A stretch of DNA of 64,000 nt, taken from contig SRSI01000037.1 in the NCBI GenBank assembly GCA_005656395.1, positions 186,001 through 250,000 on the forward strand. The letters run 5' to 3'. Numbering within the stretch: the first letter of the stretch is position 1; each line of letters opens with the position of its first letter. The notes under the pieces were generated by a model. It was not told the origin of the DNA, did no database searches, and saw nothing but the letters and a program-made list of their open reading frames with translations. Shown here in pieces: positions 45,962 to 57,415 of the stretch. Origin of the DNA: Strongyloides papillosus. Lineage: Eukaryota; Nematoda; Chromadorea; Rhabditida; Strongyloididae. Made by a program: the position numbers and the translations under genes.

Positions 45962-47582
45962 TCTTCCATCAATATTAATTTAATTGCATAATTTCTGGAA
46001 ATATAATTAATTAGTCTTAGTTGAATAACACGTATAGTATCACTTCGAGAAAAAGCCAAACAAAAAATTAGGTAAAAGTACAAATTAATGGAAAAAATTT
46101 CCTTATGATTCGTTATATCACTTAAATTCATGTAAAAATATAATTTTTTAATAAGTTTTTTGTTTAATAATACATGAAAAAATCTTCTTCTAATAATTCT
46201 CATAGACTATAATTTATGTCGAGAAGGAACTATTTTTAGATGTATACTAATTCTTTGAAAGTACAGTGTTTCTGTAATCGAATATTTAAAAATTAATTAA
46301 AATGTTTTGCTTTTTTAATTGTTTTCGTGCCTACACATAAAAAATAGAGTTAAATTAAAATAAAAAAAAGAATTAATATTCAAATAATATTTACTGAATA
46401 TGTGTAGTTCAAATTGTAATTTTTATTTTGATAATAAATGAGCTTTGAAACGTTCGACAATTTAATTATTGATATAATTAATTTTATTTATAAATAATGA
46501 GTTTGTTTATGTCAATAAATAGTATTTAAGATAAAATTATAGTAAATTTATGTAAGGTTTAATTTGTCTGTTCTTTTAATTTTTTCTTTATACTATTTAA
46601 TTTATTACTTTTTGTAAGATATGTAAATTATGAAGCATCGTTTTAATAGTACTAGAATCTGAATCTACAGTATTATGATATAATTTATAACAATTGAACT
46701 AAAGTCTTTTATAGCAGTCCACTCGCTTTGTTCGTCGTTGTTTACCTGCAGGGCCGGGATCTATTACGTTAACATAAAATATGTATCTACCTCTCGTTTA
46801 TTTTATTCTTTTTTTATTTTTTTTTTAAAAAGTATAGATATAGTTGCTTAATTAAAAAAAAATATTAGATAGAAATTTTAAAGAAGATTTACTCTTAGCT
46901 GCCTGATGTATAAAGCTAATTTTAAATGTTGATTTTTTTATCATAACGCTTTTTAAATTTATTCAAACATTCTGATTTGAGTTATACATTCTATGTTATA
47001 AAATTTGACATATAATTTTTGATACAATAATCTGATTATTTAAATTTTTTTGTATATGATTAAAAAATGAAAGATTTTTAAAAATTTAGTTTTTATACGT
47101 TGATTTTTTTTAGTTTTTTCACTTGTTAAATAAAATTTATCCATTATATCAGCATTTTTGCAATTGTCAATAAATATCATTTATAATATGTTTAATTAAT
47201 TACGAATGATAATAAGGGTAGTTACACAGAAAAAAAATTTGGAGAAAATGTCACGCGTATCCGGATATTCCATGCGTGTTCCGTAATTTGCGTGACATAA
47301 TGTCCTGAAAAAATTTTTTGTTAAGTGTAAAAAGTTTTACTCTAAATGCATTACCATGTAATAAAGATGACCCAGATCAAAAGTGAAGTATAGAAAAAAT
47401 AAAATAATTTTTATATTTAACTTTTTATCTTTATTGTGCCTTACCAAAAATTCCTAATAAACACTAGTAAATAATAAATTTATTAAACTTAGCTGTTTTT
47501 ATTTATATAATTAGACAAATGTTAATAATTTAACAAAAACATTCTTCGTTGTAAGTATTATAATTAGTTTGTTTAAATGTCT
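45962..47582. other. Intergenic region with a GC-rich patch and a small hairpin element
   Basis: No gene. A short GC-rich patch at 46715-46775 stands out (GCAGGGCCGGGATC). A 109-bp hairpin element at 47222-47330 is listed separately. Confidence 0.45.
47222..47330. mobile_element. 109-bp hairpin MITE-like element
   Basis: Begins TTACACAGAAAAAAAATTT and ends with AAATTTTTTGTTAAGTGTAA, which are inverted. The inner arms ATGTCACGC and GCGTGACAT also pair. Arms are ~36-40 bp with a ~30-bp loop containing TCCGGATATTCC. Non-coding; size and structure fit a miniature inverted-repeat element. Confidence 0.6.
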
Positions 47583-48065
47583 TTAATTACCAATTGATTG
47601 CATAATACTTTTTTGAAATCCATAATTTTCTTCAATTGAATCATTGGATGATACTTCAGCAACTTTACAAATAATAATGTAAGCAAATGATGATTCGACA
47701 ATCATTCCTGTCAACATATCGGACCAATGATGTCAACATTCTGTTACCCTTGAATAAGAAACGGCTGATGCATATGAAACTAAAATAAATTGCACCAAAT
47801 AAATAAAAAGTTCTAAACTATTTTATTTTAAGAAACGAATTTGTAAATAAATCTAAAAATAACTTTAATAAATTGATTAATTTAACATACACATAAAAAT
47901 GTTGCTACAAAAAATGAATATGATGCATGGTCAGAAAAGAATGACATTGCAACAACTTTAATTAATTCTTCATGTTTACTCAAACAATCGCATGAAGTAA
48001 TATAATCGAATTATGATATACAAATTCCATGGGGTGTTCTGACAGTTAGCCATCTTCTTCACCAT
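47583..48065 (-). pseudogene. PAP2-type lipid phosphate phosphatase remnant
   Basis: On the minus strand, decayed exons of a phospholipid phosphatase (LPP/PAP2 family) are readable. Around 47975-47890: VVAMSFFSDHASYSFFVATFLCV, the second catalytic motif, in which SGH has become SDH. Around 47800-47600: YLVQFILVSYASAVSYSRVTE, a TGA, then HHWSDMLTGMIVESSFAYIII, the third motif (normally SRxxDxxHHxxD) interrupted by that stop, and a tail to TAA at 47585. A TAA also falls before NSLELF. The first motif (KxxxxxxRP) was not found. Catalytic residues lost plus two stops make this a clear pseudogene. LPP enzymes dephosphorylate phosphatidate and lysophosphatidate at membranes. Confidence 0.75.
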
Positions 48066-48918
48066 TACCATCTCAAAAATGGTAAAAATTCAAGTTTATG
48101 ATGGATCTGCTAACCTCTCCATAAAAGTAGAACATCAAAACTATTCATTTTCACTGGAAGCAGTAGATCGAATTGTTAAGATACATAATATTGACGGAAC
48201 AGAATGTTATATTTTAATGACGGAGACGAATGAATTTGGTTACGATGTTGTACTTGAAATCTACCTTAAAAGTTATTCTAATATGTAATATGTTTTTCCT
48301 ACCATCAACTTGCATACTTTGTAGAGATTGTTTTTTAAGGTTTAAGTTTAATATTCTATCATATAAATCTTTTAAAGATATTTATGATTCCGTTGTTTTT
48401 TTACAATTAACTTTTTCTCTATTGTAAATGATAATTGTATTTATGTATTGTATTATATCGTAATTAATTTCTTTGCAACATTTCAATAAATTAAAGTAAG
48501 AGTTTATCAATAAAGTAAATTTAACAATTGATCTATTCTGTTAATTCCTTTACGTACTTTGAGATTCTCTTTCAAAGTTGCTTGTATTCAGAATTTATTA
48601 CTTTACATGTACCAAGACAGAATTGGAAAGTAATGGCTGAAAAAACATATCATCGGCAAAGTTGATATAGGTTTCATGTATTATTGATTAAAGAGGTATA
48701 CAATGATAAAAGTCATTACATTATATATATAACTTTTTTCAAAATATACTGGATTCTATTTGGTATGTTGTTTTCTTAAGCATATTCAAATTATAAATGA
48801 TTAGACGATTCACCAACAAAAATATTAGCGAATTGCCTGAAATTTGCATATTTTTACAATATAAACAAATTTAATTAATATTTAACAAATGTTTTGTTCA
48901 CTTTAAATATTTACTAAC
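48066..48918. other. Spacer with an unassigned 69-codon frame
   Basis: A plus-strand frame 48079-48288 (MVKIQVYDGSANLSIKVEHQ onwards) has balanced composition and may be a fragment of a gene, but nothing identifies it and no splice partner was found. The remainder is AT-rich. Confidence 0.35.
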
Positions 48919-49802
48919 ATGTCTCAAGAACGTGGAGATGAAACCAATGTTTTTAGACAATGGTCAACCTCCCCATTAAAACAGAGAAGTGCGGAGGGAA
49001 TACTAAAAATAAAGATGGAGTGTGAAGAAGAGGTACCTGACTTTGAATGTCTCAAGGATAACCTCCAAATACAAAATAGATCAATGGAAGGAGGTAGTAG
49101 GACAATGGAATCTAGGGGTGAGTCATATGTTGGAATTATACTGAGATTAAAAACTATGTAACCCGTGACAAATACAAGGTTAGTTTTAAAATTTTAATTA
49201 CAATAATAGTTTTTTAGAAGATTATAGATTTGGTTGAAAGTGATGAGGTTACAAGAGAGTCTTTTGAGTCTCTCATTGAAATGAATGAGTCTTTGAAGAA
49301 GGATATACAAAGACTGGAACTGGGAATGGAAATACCATCCAGCAATATAGACTCAATTTGTGCTGGAAATCCTGTAAACAATAAACCGGAAATGCTGAAT
49401 ATCCAAGAGGATTCAAGATTCACCACCCGCCTCTCCAAGATCAAATAAGTAGCGAGAAGTATTGGGAGAGAGTTCTCATTTGCTTTATTTGATGAAGAAA
49501 CTTTCAAAAGTGGAGTACCTAAAATAGGTTGCATACGCATGATAGATCATAAATTTTTCCAAAAAATTCCATATCAATATGTTTATTCTTTAGAAAATAA
49601 AAGAGCAATGTATAAACTCAAAAAAGGAATATTAAGCAAAATAATAGGTAGTGATACTACGCTAAATGAACAAGAATTTAATGAAAACGACCTAAAAATA
49701 TATTGTATTCTTAAATTTTTGGAAGTAAGATCATGGAAAATAAAAAATTTATTTTTTTTGACAATTACTGTAACATTAAGTGCTTCAAATCCTCATGTAT
49801 AA
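48919..49802 (+). pseudogene. BEN-like domain gene, interrupted
   Basis: Starts MSQERGDETNVFRQWSTSP at 48919. The frame is left near GGTGAGTC (49119). In another frame NYTEIKNYVTRDKYK leads, via an intron ending TTTTTTAG at 49218, to KIIDLVESDEVTRESFESL and LKKDIQRLELGMEIPSSN, a coiled-coil-like stretch. Then comes TTRLSKIK, an in-frame TAA (49446), VARSIGREFSFALFDEETF, KSGVPKIG, and KFFQKIPYQYVYSLENKRAM to 49802. The block around LSKI ... ARSIGREFSFALFDEETFKSGV resembles the start of a BEN domain (LARxLLxxLFxxEELxxSxVxG), a DNA-binding module; this assignment is tentative. The in-frame stop and frame change argue for a pseudogene. It is paralogous to the remnant at 34.8 kb. Confidence 0.5.
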
Positions 49803-51275
49803 AAATTTGTAGAAGAAACTTTCTTAAATACCTTTCAATTAAGCTAACTTTTCATTTAAAAAAATCGAAGTTAATTGTTTAAATGATATAGAATTGAAAA
49901 ATGTACAATACAAATAGAATTAGTTTATAAGGAATGTCTCATAGATTTTAAATAATAAAGTTGAGAAAAAACTGTGATGATGCTATTAAATTTTTTTGTA
50001 GATTACTTTCTTATCACTAAGAACCTATAAATAAAATAAAAATATTTAAGTTTATATGGAGTTTTAAACATATGATATTTTTTACTCCATTTAAAGACTT
50101 CGAATTTCTTTATATATTAATTCACACTTTTGATTATTTTGAATTATAAAGTGGCAGTTTTATAATATTAATTACTATATTATCATTAATATCAATTTTC
50201 TTAAGCATATTAAATTTTAAATGAAAAAAAACCATAATGTTTTATAAAAAAATCAATGTTTTCTATAAAATAATAATTTAATATACCTTACTTTAACATT
50301 TATTATAATTTTATTAAACGGTATGATAAAAAAGTTGAATTTTTACTGTTAAAAATAACTAGATTGATTGGCTTAATTTAAAAATAATTACAGTTATTTA
50401 AATCGAGAAAAGTTATTTTAATTTTAAAGGTTCATAAGTCAACATGTACTTGGAATATGTACATTTATCATACTAACTTTTGACAATGGAAAGGTTTTTT
50501 ACAAAAAGTACAATAACATTATTCTATCATTAGACTGAGCTAAGTTATTGTACTGTATGTGTGATGTTCTATCTAAGAATATCCTGTAGAGTATATTTTT
50601 TACTTTTTGAAGTTGTAAGTAATGTCATAATCATTGTCTTTTGAAGGAAAGTTAAGTATAAAATACGATAACATAAAACACAAGTTTAAATTTACAAGTT
50701 ATCAATTAAAGTAATTAAACATGTAAATAACTTGTAGAAATATCACTAAAATTGAAATTTGGCAATATAAAAACAATATTTAAGATTTAAAAAGTTTTCT
50801 ATTAAACTTATTGTTCTATTACAAAAATTTAAAAACAAAAGTTGCAAATATCTTGCAGTGTTTATCACAAAAAATAGTTCATTTTTCAGTGATTTAGGTT
50901 TCTGTTTTCTTATATAAATTTTGTTAATTCGATAGCTTCATAATCCATTATCTTTTCGCTATTGTAGGGTAATTAGTTTTTGAATTTTATTTTAAAATAA
51001 GTACCTTTTACTATTTGATTAGTTGATAAATCTTAGTGATTAGGAATAATTGTTTTAGCCCACATTTTGATAAAAAAATAATGGTGAATATCTATATAAC
51101 ACAGTGTTTCACGTACATTACAATGAAATACTTTAACACATGATTACTAAACTAATAAATATGGTTATCAGTTCATTTTCAGCACAATAAACATAATTTT
51201 TATGCTAAATTTTCTAAATTCAATATAAAATTCAGCACATTTTTTTTTAAAATTAATTTATGATATATGCATTAA

Positions 51276-51384
51276 TTACAGGTAAAGCTACACTGGCCTT
51301 ACGGGAGTAGTATATATTTATCTATATTTCGAAAGAGGAAAATACAAACTAACCCAATAAGGCTAGTGTAGTTTACCCGTGTAA
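51276..51384. mobile_element. 109-bp hairpin MITE-like element
   Basis: Left arm TTACAGGTAAAGCTACACTG plus GCCTTA; the right arm read inverted is TTACACGGGTAAACTACACT plus AGCCTTA. Arms of ~27 bp pair with a few mismatches, with a ~55-bp loop. Same length and a similar TTACA(C) terminus as the element at 47222. A structured RNA is an alternative. Confidence 0.55.
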
Positions 51385-51451
51385 GAATACATGTTACAAA
51401 AAGACGAACATTTAATCGCCTGAATTGGTGGACTTACACTCAGAACAGAAT

Positions 51452-52209
51452 CATCACCTCAAGGTGATGTTTTTAATTTCATCACCTTGAGGTGATAATT
51501 TTATTTAGAATTTACCATACAGGAAGGTGTCTTACAAAGGTTAACGTTACTTTGGAATTATATATATAAACTTGTCAATAAATTTTATTTGGCAATATTT
51601 TTCAACCAATTTTATCTTATTAATTTTTCTATTTTAGGTGTAAATTAAGGAATGCCGAATGATTATTTATAAATGGGATGAGTTACAAATAAAGATAAGT
51701 TTTTTTACTTTAAATCTAGATATTTTTTAGGCCCATGCATGGAATTGTTATTTATATTTCAAAATCAACAGGAACATTCAAGTATAAAAGTAAGTTATTG
51801 TTTCAGTTAACATTTATAATTGTTTTTTGTTTGTAGGATAAGTGAATCTTACTATTTAGTATGCAGGTACGAGTTATTGCCAATCTAGGTAAGTTTTACC
51901 ACTATATTTACAATGATTATTTATTGCTTTTGTTGTCATTATCTTTGTTAAATTTAAAGTTTTAAATATTTATTAAATTGTTATATTACTTTGTATTTAT
52001 TGTTATATCTTTATTTTATAATAAAAAATCTTAATTATTACTTCTAATTGTTGAAATATAGCTATAAACAAGAACATTGCTATAAACAGATGTTCTAAGG
52101 CATTTTATTAGGGAAAGGTATCCCTTTTGTGTTTTTTTAAAATCATCACCTCAAGGTGATGAATTGGTATACGCACAAAAATCGACGAAATCATCACCTT
52201 GAGGTGATG
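51452..52209. repeat. Four copies of an 18-bp palindrome CATCACCT-NN-AGGTGATG
   Basis: Copies at 51452-51469 (centre CA), 51480-51496 (centre TG), 52144-52161 (CA) and 52192-52209 (TG). Each is an inverted repeat of AGGTGAT with a two-base centre; CA and TG centres are opposite orientations. They form two head-to-head pairs ~650 bp apart. Exact conservation in otherwise drifting AT-rich DNA is unlikely by chance. Confidence 0.85.
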
Positions 52210-52544
52210 CTTTCTTTCTGGGTGTATTTTTTCCTGGTGAAAATGTTTCTCGACATATTGGTATAAAAATATATTTTTTAAAAATTATGTGCAATTCATG
52301 ATCGAAACTTCCCCATATTCTGGAGTAGAAGACCACTCTCGAAATACATAAAGGTCCACCTCTTTTTTGTTTGCATAATATTCTACCATTGAGACAAAAC
52401 TCCACATTTATGTGTACAGATAACTCTTATAACGAAATATATTTATTTTCCAACGTTTCGTTTTCCTTCCAACACACCCTTATCACTCTCCCTATTTAAT
52501 AACTTTTAATAACGATCTTTTTTGTAGATTTATAAACAAACGAT

Positions 52545-53232
52545 ATGACTAATTTACTTCCTGTCCTGTTATTAATTATATATTCATCAATCTCCTCAAG
52601 TTTATATTTCCACATCGCGGAAACTGAGAAGAAATGTTTCGTTGAGGAGATTCCTGATGAGACTCTCGTTACTGGAAACTACAAAATTCAATTATATGAT
52701 CCAAACAGTAAACAATATGGTGATTATCCAAACATTGGTATGCATGTCGAAGTTAAAGATCCCGAACAAAAAGTATATTAATTATATATTTTTTTAATTT
52801 AATATTTATTTTTAGATTATCCTCTCAAAACTTTATACATCTGAAGGAAAGTTCAGTTTCTCATCACATACACCCGGTGAACACTCAATTTGCTTAATCT
52901 CCAACTCTACTGCTTGGTTTGGTGGATCACAATTAAGAGTTCACTTAGATATTCAAGTTGGTGATCATGCTCAGGATTATGAACAAATTGCTGCAAAAGA
53001 AAAATTAAATGAATTACAACTAAGAATCAGACAACTCCTTGATCAAACTGAACAAATCACTAAGGAACAAAACTACCAAAGATACAGGGAAGAAAGATTT
53101 AGACAAACATCTGAATCAACAAATTCACGTGTTTTGTGGTGGGCTGCCGGTCAGACCGTTGTCCTCCTCGCTGTTGGTGCCTGGCAAATGAGACATTTGA
53201 AGAAGTTCTTTGAAGTCAAAAAATTAGTATAA
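52545..53232 (+). CDS. tmed-4: p24/TMED cargo receptor (TMED4/9, alpha subfamily)
   Basis: Predicted 214-residue type I membrane protein in two exons, 52545-52772 and 52816-53232 (43-nt intron, phase 0). Signal peptide [19 protein letters not shown], then a GOLD domain starting [20 protein letters not shown]; its conserved Cys pair is KKC and HSIC. A coiled coil ([20 protein letters not shown]) and [20 protein letters not shown] lead into the single membrane helix. The cytosolic tail is [10 protein letters not shown], with the FF motif for COPII and a KK motif for COPI. Family role: ER-Golgi vesicle cargo selection, including GPI-anchored proteins, in heteromers with other p24 proteins. Length and all landmarks match TMED4/9. 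The C. elegans name is by family resemblance. Confidence 0.95.
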
Positions 53233-53597
53233 AACTTCTTTTTTGGAATTCATTATTTGTGTTCTTGTCTCAGAGGAAGTGTATATTTATATTTAATATA
53301 AAGTATAAGTTATTTTTTAGAAGTTTATATATTATATATTTTAAATGCTATAATTTGTAGTATATGATGCATTGTTATCGAGAATTTAAATATTTATTAT
53401 TAGATAGTTAAATTTTTTATTTGAGCTACAAGTAAAGCTAATTTTTAGTTTTTTTCTGAAAGGCCTTTTAAAGTATCTAATAAATTATCAAGTTAATGAT
53501 TTTATTTGAAATTACCTAATTACAAATCTCATTTAGAGTATTGGAAACATAATAATTTTCTACCAACATTGATAACAATTAAATTTCAGTTTATGAA
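53233..53597. other. Spacer between p24 and SDR genes
   Basis: 365 bp, AT-rich, no feature seen beyond the likely promoter of the dehydrogenase gene. Confidence 0.4.
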
Positions 53598-54638
53598 ATG
53601 TCAACTTTATCTAAAATTGTAGAAGGTTTAAAATCCCCCTGGTCAATTGCATTTTCAGTTTTTGGTGTAACGTATGGTGTATATAATGTCATCGATATGA
53701 CTCAATCTGGTGAAAAATATGAACTAAAAGAAGATCTCGAAGGAAAAACTTACATCGTTACAGGAGCAACCTCTGGTTTAGGTAAAGCAACAGCTGAGGA
53801 ACTAGCAAGACACAAAGCCCGTGTTATTATGGCATGCCGTGATCGTAATAAATGCATCCAAGTCCGCCGTGATATAGTTCTCGCAACAAAAAATAAGAAA
53901 GTTTATTGTCGTGGGTTGGATCTTGAGGATTTTGATAGTGTTGAAAATTTTGTTAGAAAAATTTCTAAAGGTCAACATGAGATTGATCGTATTGATGGTC
54001 TCGTTAATAATGCTGCCATAATTGAGAGGAATAGAGAAGTTAATAAAGCTGGAATTGAAAAGACAATGGCAACAAACCATATGGGAACATTCCTTTTAAC
54101 AGGATTATTGATGGATAAACTTTTGAAGCAAGCTAATAATGTTCGTATTGTCTTTTTAAATTCAAATGTAATTAACAGAGAATGTAACCTTGATATTAAT
54201 GACTTAAATAGTGAAAAAGATAAATTTGATGGCTTTAAAGTTTATAAAAAATCCAAGTTAGCTGAAGCATTATTTGCTAAAGAGTTGTCGGAGAGAGTAA
54301 AAGATACAAATATCAATGTTATTATGACTGATCCTGGAAGAAGTAGTACAAGTCTTGCTGAGAAATATGATGGCAAATCATTCTTCTTATCACGTTGGAT
54401 ATTAAAAGTTGTATCGATATTTATGGGTGAAAGAAAACCAGGAAAAGCTATCAGACCAGTTTTGTATGCTCTTGCTGATTCTGACTCATTTGATATGAAT
54501 GGAGTATTCTTGGACCGTGAAAGAAAGGAACAAGAATGGCCAATTCAATCTGAAGATGGGATGTTGAGAAAACAACTTTGGGTAACCACTGAAAAATGGA
54601 CTAAATTTTATGATCATTTAAGAAACTTGGAATTATAA
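53598..54638 (+). CDS. Short-chain dehydrogenase/reductase, retinol-dehydrogenase-like (DHRS)
   Basis: Single-exon, 346-residue SDR. An N-terminal hydrophobic segment (SPWSIAFSVFGVTYGVYNVI) probably anchors it to a membrane. The Rossmann nucleotide motif is TGATSGLGKA, followed by an Arg-rich turn (MACRDRNKC) that favours NADP(H). GLVNNAA is the structural NNAG-like motif. The catalytic Ser is in IVFLNSNVI and the active-site Tyr/Lys in VYKKSKLAE (YxxxK), all intact. DPGRSSTSL matches the P-G loop. Overall it resembles the RDH11-14/DHRS13 group and C. elegans dhs genes, which act on retinoids, steroids or other carbonyls. The exact substrate cannot be read from sequence. Confidence 0.92.
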   Translation: MSTLSKIVEGLKSPWSIAFSVFGVTYGVYNVIDMTQSGEKYELKEDLEGKTYIVTGATSGLGKATAEELARHKARVIMACRDRNKCIQVRRDIVLATKNKKVYCRGLDLEDFDSVENFVRKISKGQHEIDRIDGLVNNAAIIERNREVNKAGIEKTMATNHMGTFLLTGLLMDKLLKQANNVRIVFLNSNVINRECNLDINDLNSEKDKFDGFKVYKKSKLAEALFAKELSERVKDTNINVIMTDPGRSSTSLAEKYDGKSFFLSRWILKVVSIFMGERKPGKAIRPVLYALADSDSFDMNGVFLDRERKEQEWPIQSEDGMLRKQLWVTTEKWTKFYDHLRNLEL

Positions 54639-55709
54639 TTTCAGTAGAAATGTCTAGTTATTTTATTTGTTGTTTTTGTTAATAGGGATATCGCATTAGG
54701 TGTCGTTATAATTGATGAAAAATAAAAATATTTTTTCCACTTCATTGTTTTTAGTTTTCTATTTAAGTTGCAAAGTATATTGTGAAATTGATAAGTAAAT
54801 AACCTTTAAATGATTTGTTTTCTAAAATCTTTTTACTCAAGATTCACAGTCAAAACCAACTATATGCTATTCCCTTTGTTATTAAAAATATTTTTATATT
54901 GTATTGTCAAAAAGTGTTATTTATTCCTTTAGTAATGTAAATTGTCACTGGAAATTACATTCCCTTTAAATTTAATATATTTTTGTGTAATTTATTTAAA
55001 GTATTTTATTGAAGTTTAAGAAAACAAAACTTTCAATTAACATATCTAATCAATCAAGTTTTATTTCCCCAAAATAATCGTCCATAAATTTTCATATTAT
55101 CACTTCTTAAATCTTTAAAATTATTAATAACTCGATAATTTTCTGATAAATTGTAATCCAAGGGAAACTTTATGTTACAAAATTTAAAAACATAACACAC
55201 TTATTAGCAAACTGTGAGAATTTCTATCTTTCTTTTTTATTTTCTTTTAGTTGTCAATTAATAATTTATTATTATATTTTTTAAAATTTGTTAATGTATT
55301 TGACTACACGAAAGTTTGTTAACTAAGACTAGACTTCTTATTGGATATAGACTTTTGTATTTTTATCTCCCATACAAATTTCTTCTTCATAACATAATTT
55401 GTAATTACTTCATGGAAAAATTGTAATCATTTTATTTTTCATAGTTATATAGGAAAATGTGGATTAATTGAAAATAAAGACGTATGACAAATATAAAAAA
55501 TTATTTATATAATCATTTCTTTTGTTGCATTAAAAATCATAGAAAAATCAATTTATAAAATTTTCAAATTACAGTTATGAAGTTATAAAAATAGATTAAA
55601 ATTTTTAAAAATAAACAAAAAAATTAAGATAATGGAAAATAGATAAAAAGCTTTTATTAAAAATATCATATAAAAAATTAAGCATAATTACAAAAATGGA
55701 TTATTATTT
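54639..55709. other. Convergent spacer, nothing recognised
   Basis: 1.07 kb between the SDR stop and the stop of the minus-strand secreted orphan. Holds their 3' ends (AATAAAAATA near 54722). No other feature seen. Confidence 0.45.
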
Positions 55710-56683
55710 TTATATATCTTCCACAATAACTTTAATTCTCTCAGACAACAAAAAACCCTTCTGAAACTTTTTTATCCTTTCTGTTATTACATATCCCAAA
55801 TTTTCCCATTTTATTTCCTTCATTTTATGCCTCGTCAAAAATGTTATTATCAACGGTTGAGTAAACTTTTTTTGTATTACTTGCCCTCTAGTAAGAACAT
55901 TAGTCACTGTTCCCCGTGACATTATATACTTCTGCCCTTTTCTATCATAAAAGTCTCCAAATCCCATACCAAGAATATTTTGAGGTTCAAAAATAATTTT
56001 TAAATTATTCTTACTCGGTGGTTCTACATGTAGGACGTTCCTAAAGGCGTCACTAATCTACAGGAAAAGAAATCAAATACAAATTATCGATAATAAGAAA
56101 AACTAACAGATTCTGTGACATCAGCATATAAAGTATCATTAGCAGATTCCATATCAACTCCTTGATCATCAACACCACAGTATGGTTCACAATAACTCCA
56201 TGCTGTTGGTGGTTGAATTACCAAATCATATGTAACATTTGTTAAATATAATCTTTTTGAAAATGGCTTCAAATTTTTATTCGAGCTCATAACATTTCTA
56301 CCTCCGAAAAAGTCATCAATTTTCTGCCAACTCTCGTCCCACATATTTTTTATTGATCCAAGAAAATTTTCTGAGGTATTTGTTTCCATATTTTTTGAAC
56401 CGTAATATCGTATACTTTTTGGTGGTGGTGATGACAACACTATAAGTTTTGGAGTATTTTTCAAAGCATCGCTTTGAAAATTAGAATTAAATGATTGTTG
56501 TGACAGGTTATTCGTAATGATTGGAGCATTAAAATAATTAGTTGAAGGTAACGAAGATGACACTTGCTGCTGGTAATTACTAGCACTTTGTAATGGAGTC
56601 GTTCCCGAATTTGAGCACCCATTCACTTTTGTAACTTTAAAAAAAGTTATGAATAAAATATTATATAGTATGATATTTTTCAT
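55710..56683 (-). CDS. Secreted orphan protein
   Basis: Predicted ~307-residue secreted protein in two minus-strand exons, 56683-56108 and 56057-55710, joined in phase 0 over a 50-nt intron (GTTAGT ... CCTGTAG). The ATG at 56683 gives a good signal peptide (MKNIILYNILFITFFKVTKV, cleavage near NGCSN); one at 56698 adds five residues. The first ~90 mature residues are Ser/Asn/Gln-rich and low complexity. A structured part starts near FLGSIKNMWDESWQKIDDFF and includes TAWSYCEPYCGVDDQGVDM, the only Cys pair. The second exon (ISDAFRNVLHVEPPSKNN ... RGTVTNVLTRGQVIQKKF) is strand-like and basic. I do not recognise the family; it is probably nematode specific. Confidence 0.75.
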
Positions 56684-57415
56684 ATTTTTTCTTCCCAAAG
56701 CTAGAATAATAAAATCAAACTTAAGAATGACAAATTTTCACAAGTAAAATCTGACCAATCTATTTTGTGAATAAAAAGGAAATTGATAGCCATATTATAA
56801 TAAAGTAACGAAAGGGAGAAGTGATAAAGATTACCTAACAATGAAAACTTTTCATTAAATTTATTCTATAGATAGATTCTTTATTCTATAATGCTTAAAT
56901 CAAACATACTTTTAATAATTTTTATTTCGCAATCACATTTAATTATTCCTTTTAATTTATTGTAGCAACATTTATATCCATGGTATATGTATTTATATAA
57001 GATACTTTGGTAAATAAAGAGTGTTATTAAGAATTTGTAATTGTACAAAGAAATAATAAATAGCAATAAATTTTCATAAAACTATTTCTGAAATGGCAAA
57101 ATGCTATTTTTTTAATTTTAATGATGCATTTTTTCTATGAAAATAACATATTTAAGTAAAAAAACTCATCTGCAGTATTTTAAAATATTAAAATTTTGGC
57201 ATTATAATTTTTTATGGAAATTTTTTTTAAAATAAAAAAAATGATAATAAAATAAAGTTTATTTTTATTAAAGCATTTTAAAACAATTTAACTAAAAGAA
57301 TTTAAAATGATTAACCTTTTAGACAATTAAAAAAATTAGGAAAAACAATAATATGACATTAACGTGTTTTAATAACAGATGAATAACATTACTATAAATT
57401 AAAATAAGATTCCTT
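56684..57415. other. Spacer upstream of the secreted orphan
   Basis: AT-rich, without coding features. It separates the orphan gene from the end of the GPCR gene on the same strand. Confidence 0.4.

Larger units (their letters stand above)
49803..52544. other. Non-coding region with hairpins and palindromes
   Basis: 2.7 kb without a functional gene. Around 50900-51200 it resembles 30190-30530. It contains a 109-bp hairpin (51276-51384) and four copies of an 18-bp palindrome listed separately. The AT-rich end near 52440-52540 is the p24 gene promoter. Confidence 0.5.

Noticed and set aside
46715..46775. Considered as rRNA or spliced-leader RNA fragment
   Set aside because: Does not match any rRNA or SL sequence I can recall, and no Sm site follows in a convincing position.
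48079..48288. 69-codon frame starting MVKIQVYDGSANL
   Set aside because: Composition is plausible but nothing supports a gene; kept only as a note in the spacer entry.
53802..54080. Minus-strand 92-codon frame in the SDR gene
   Set aside because: Antisense shadow of the dehydrogenase.
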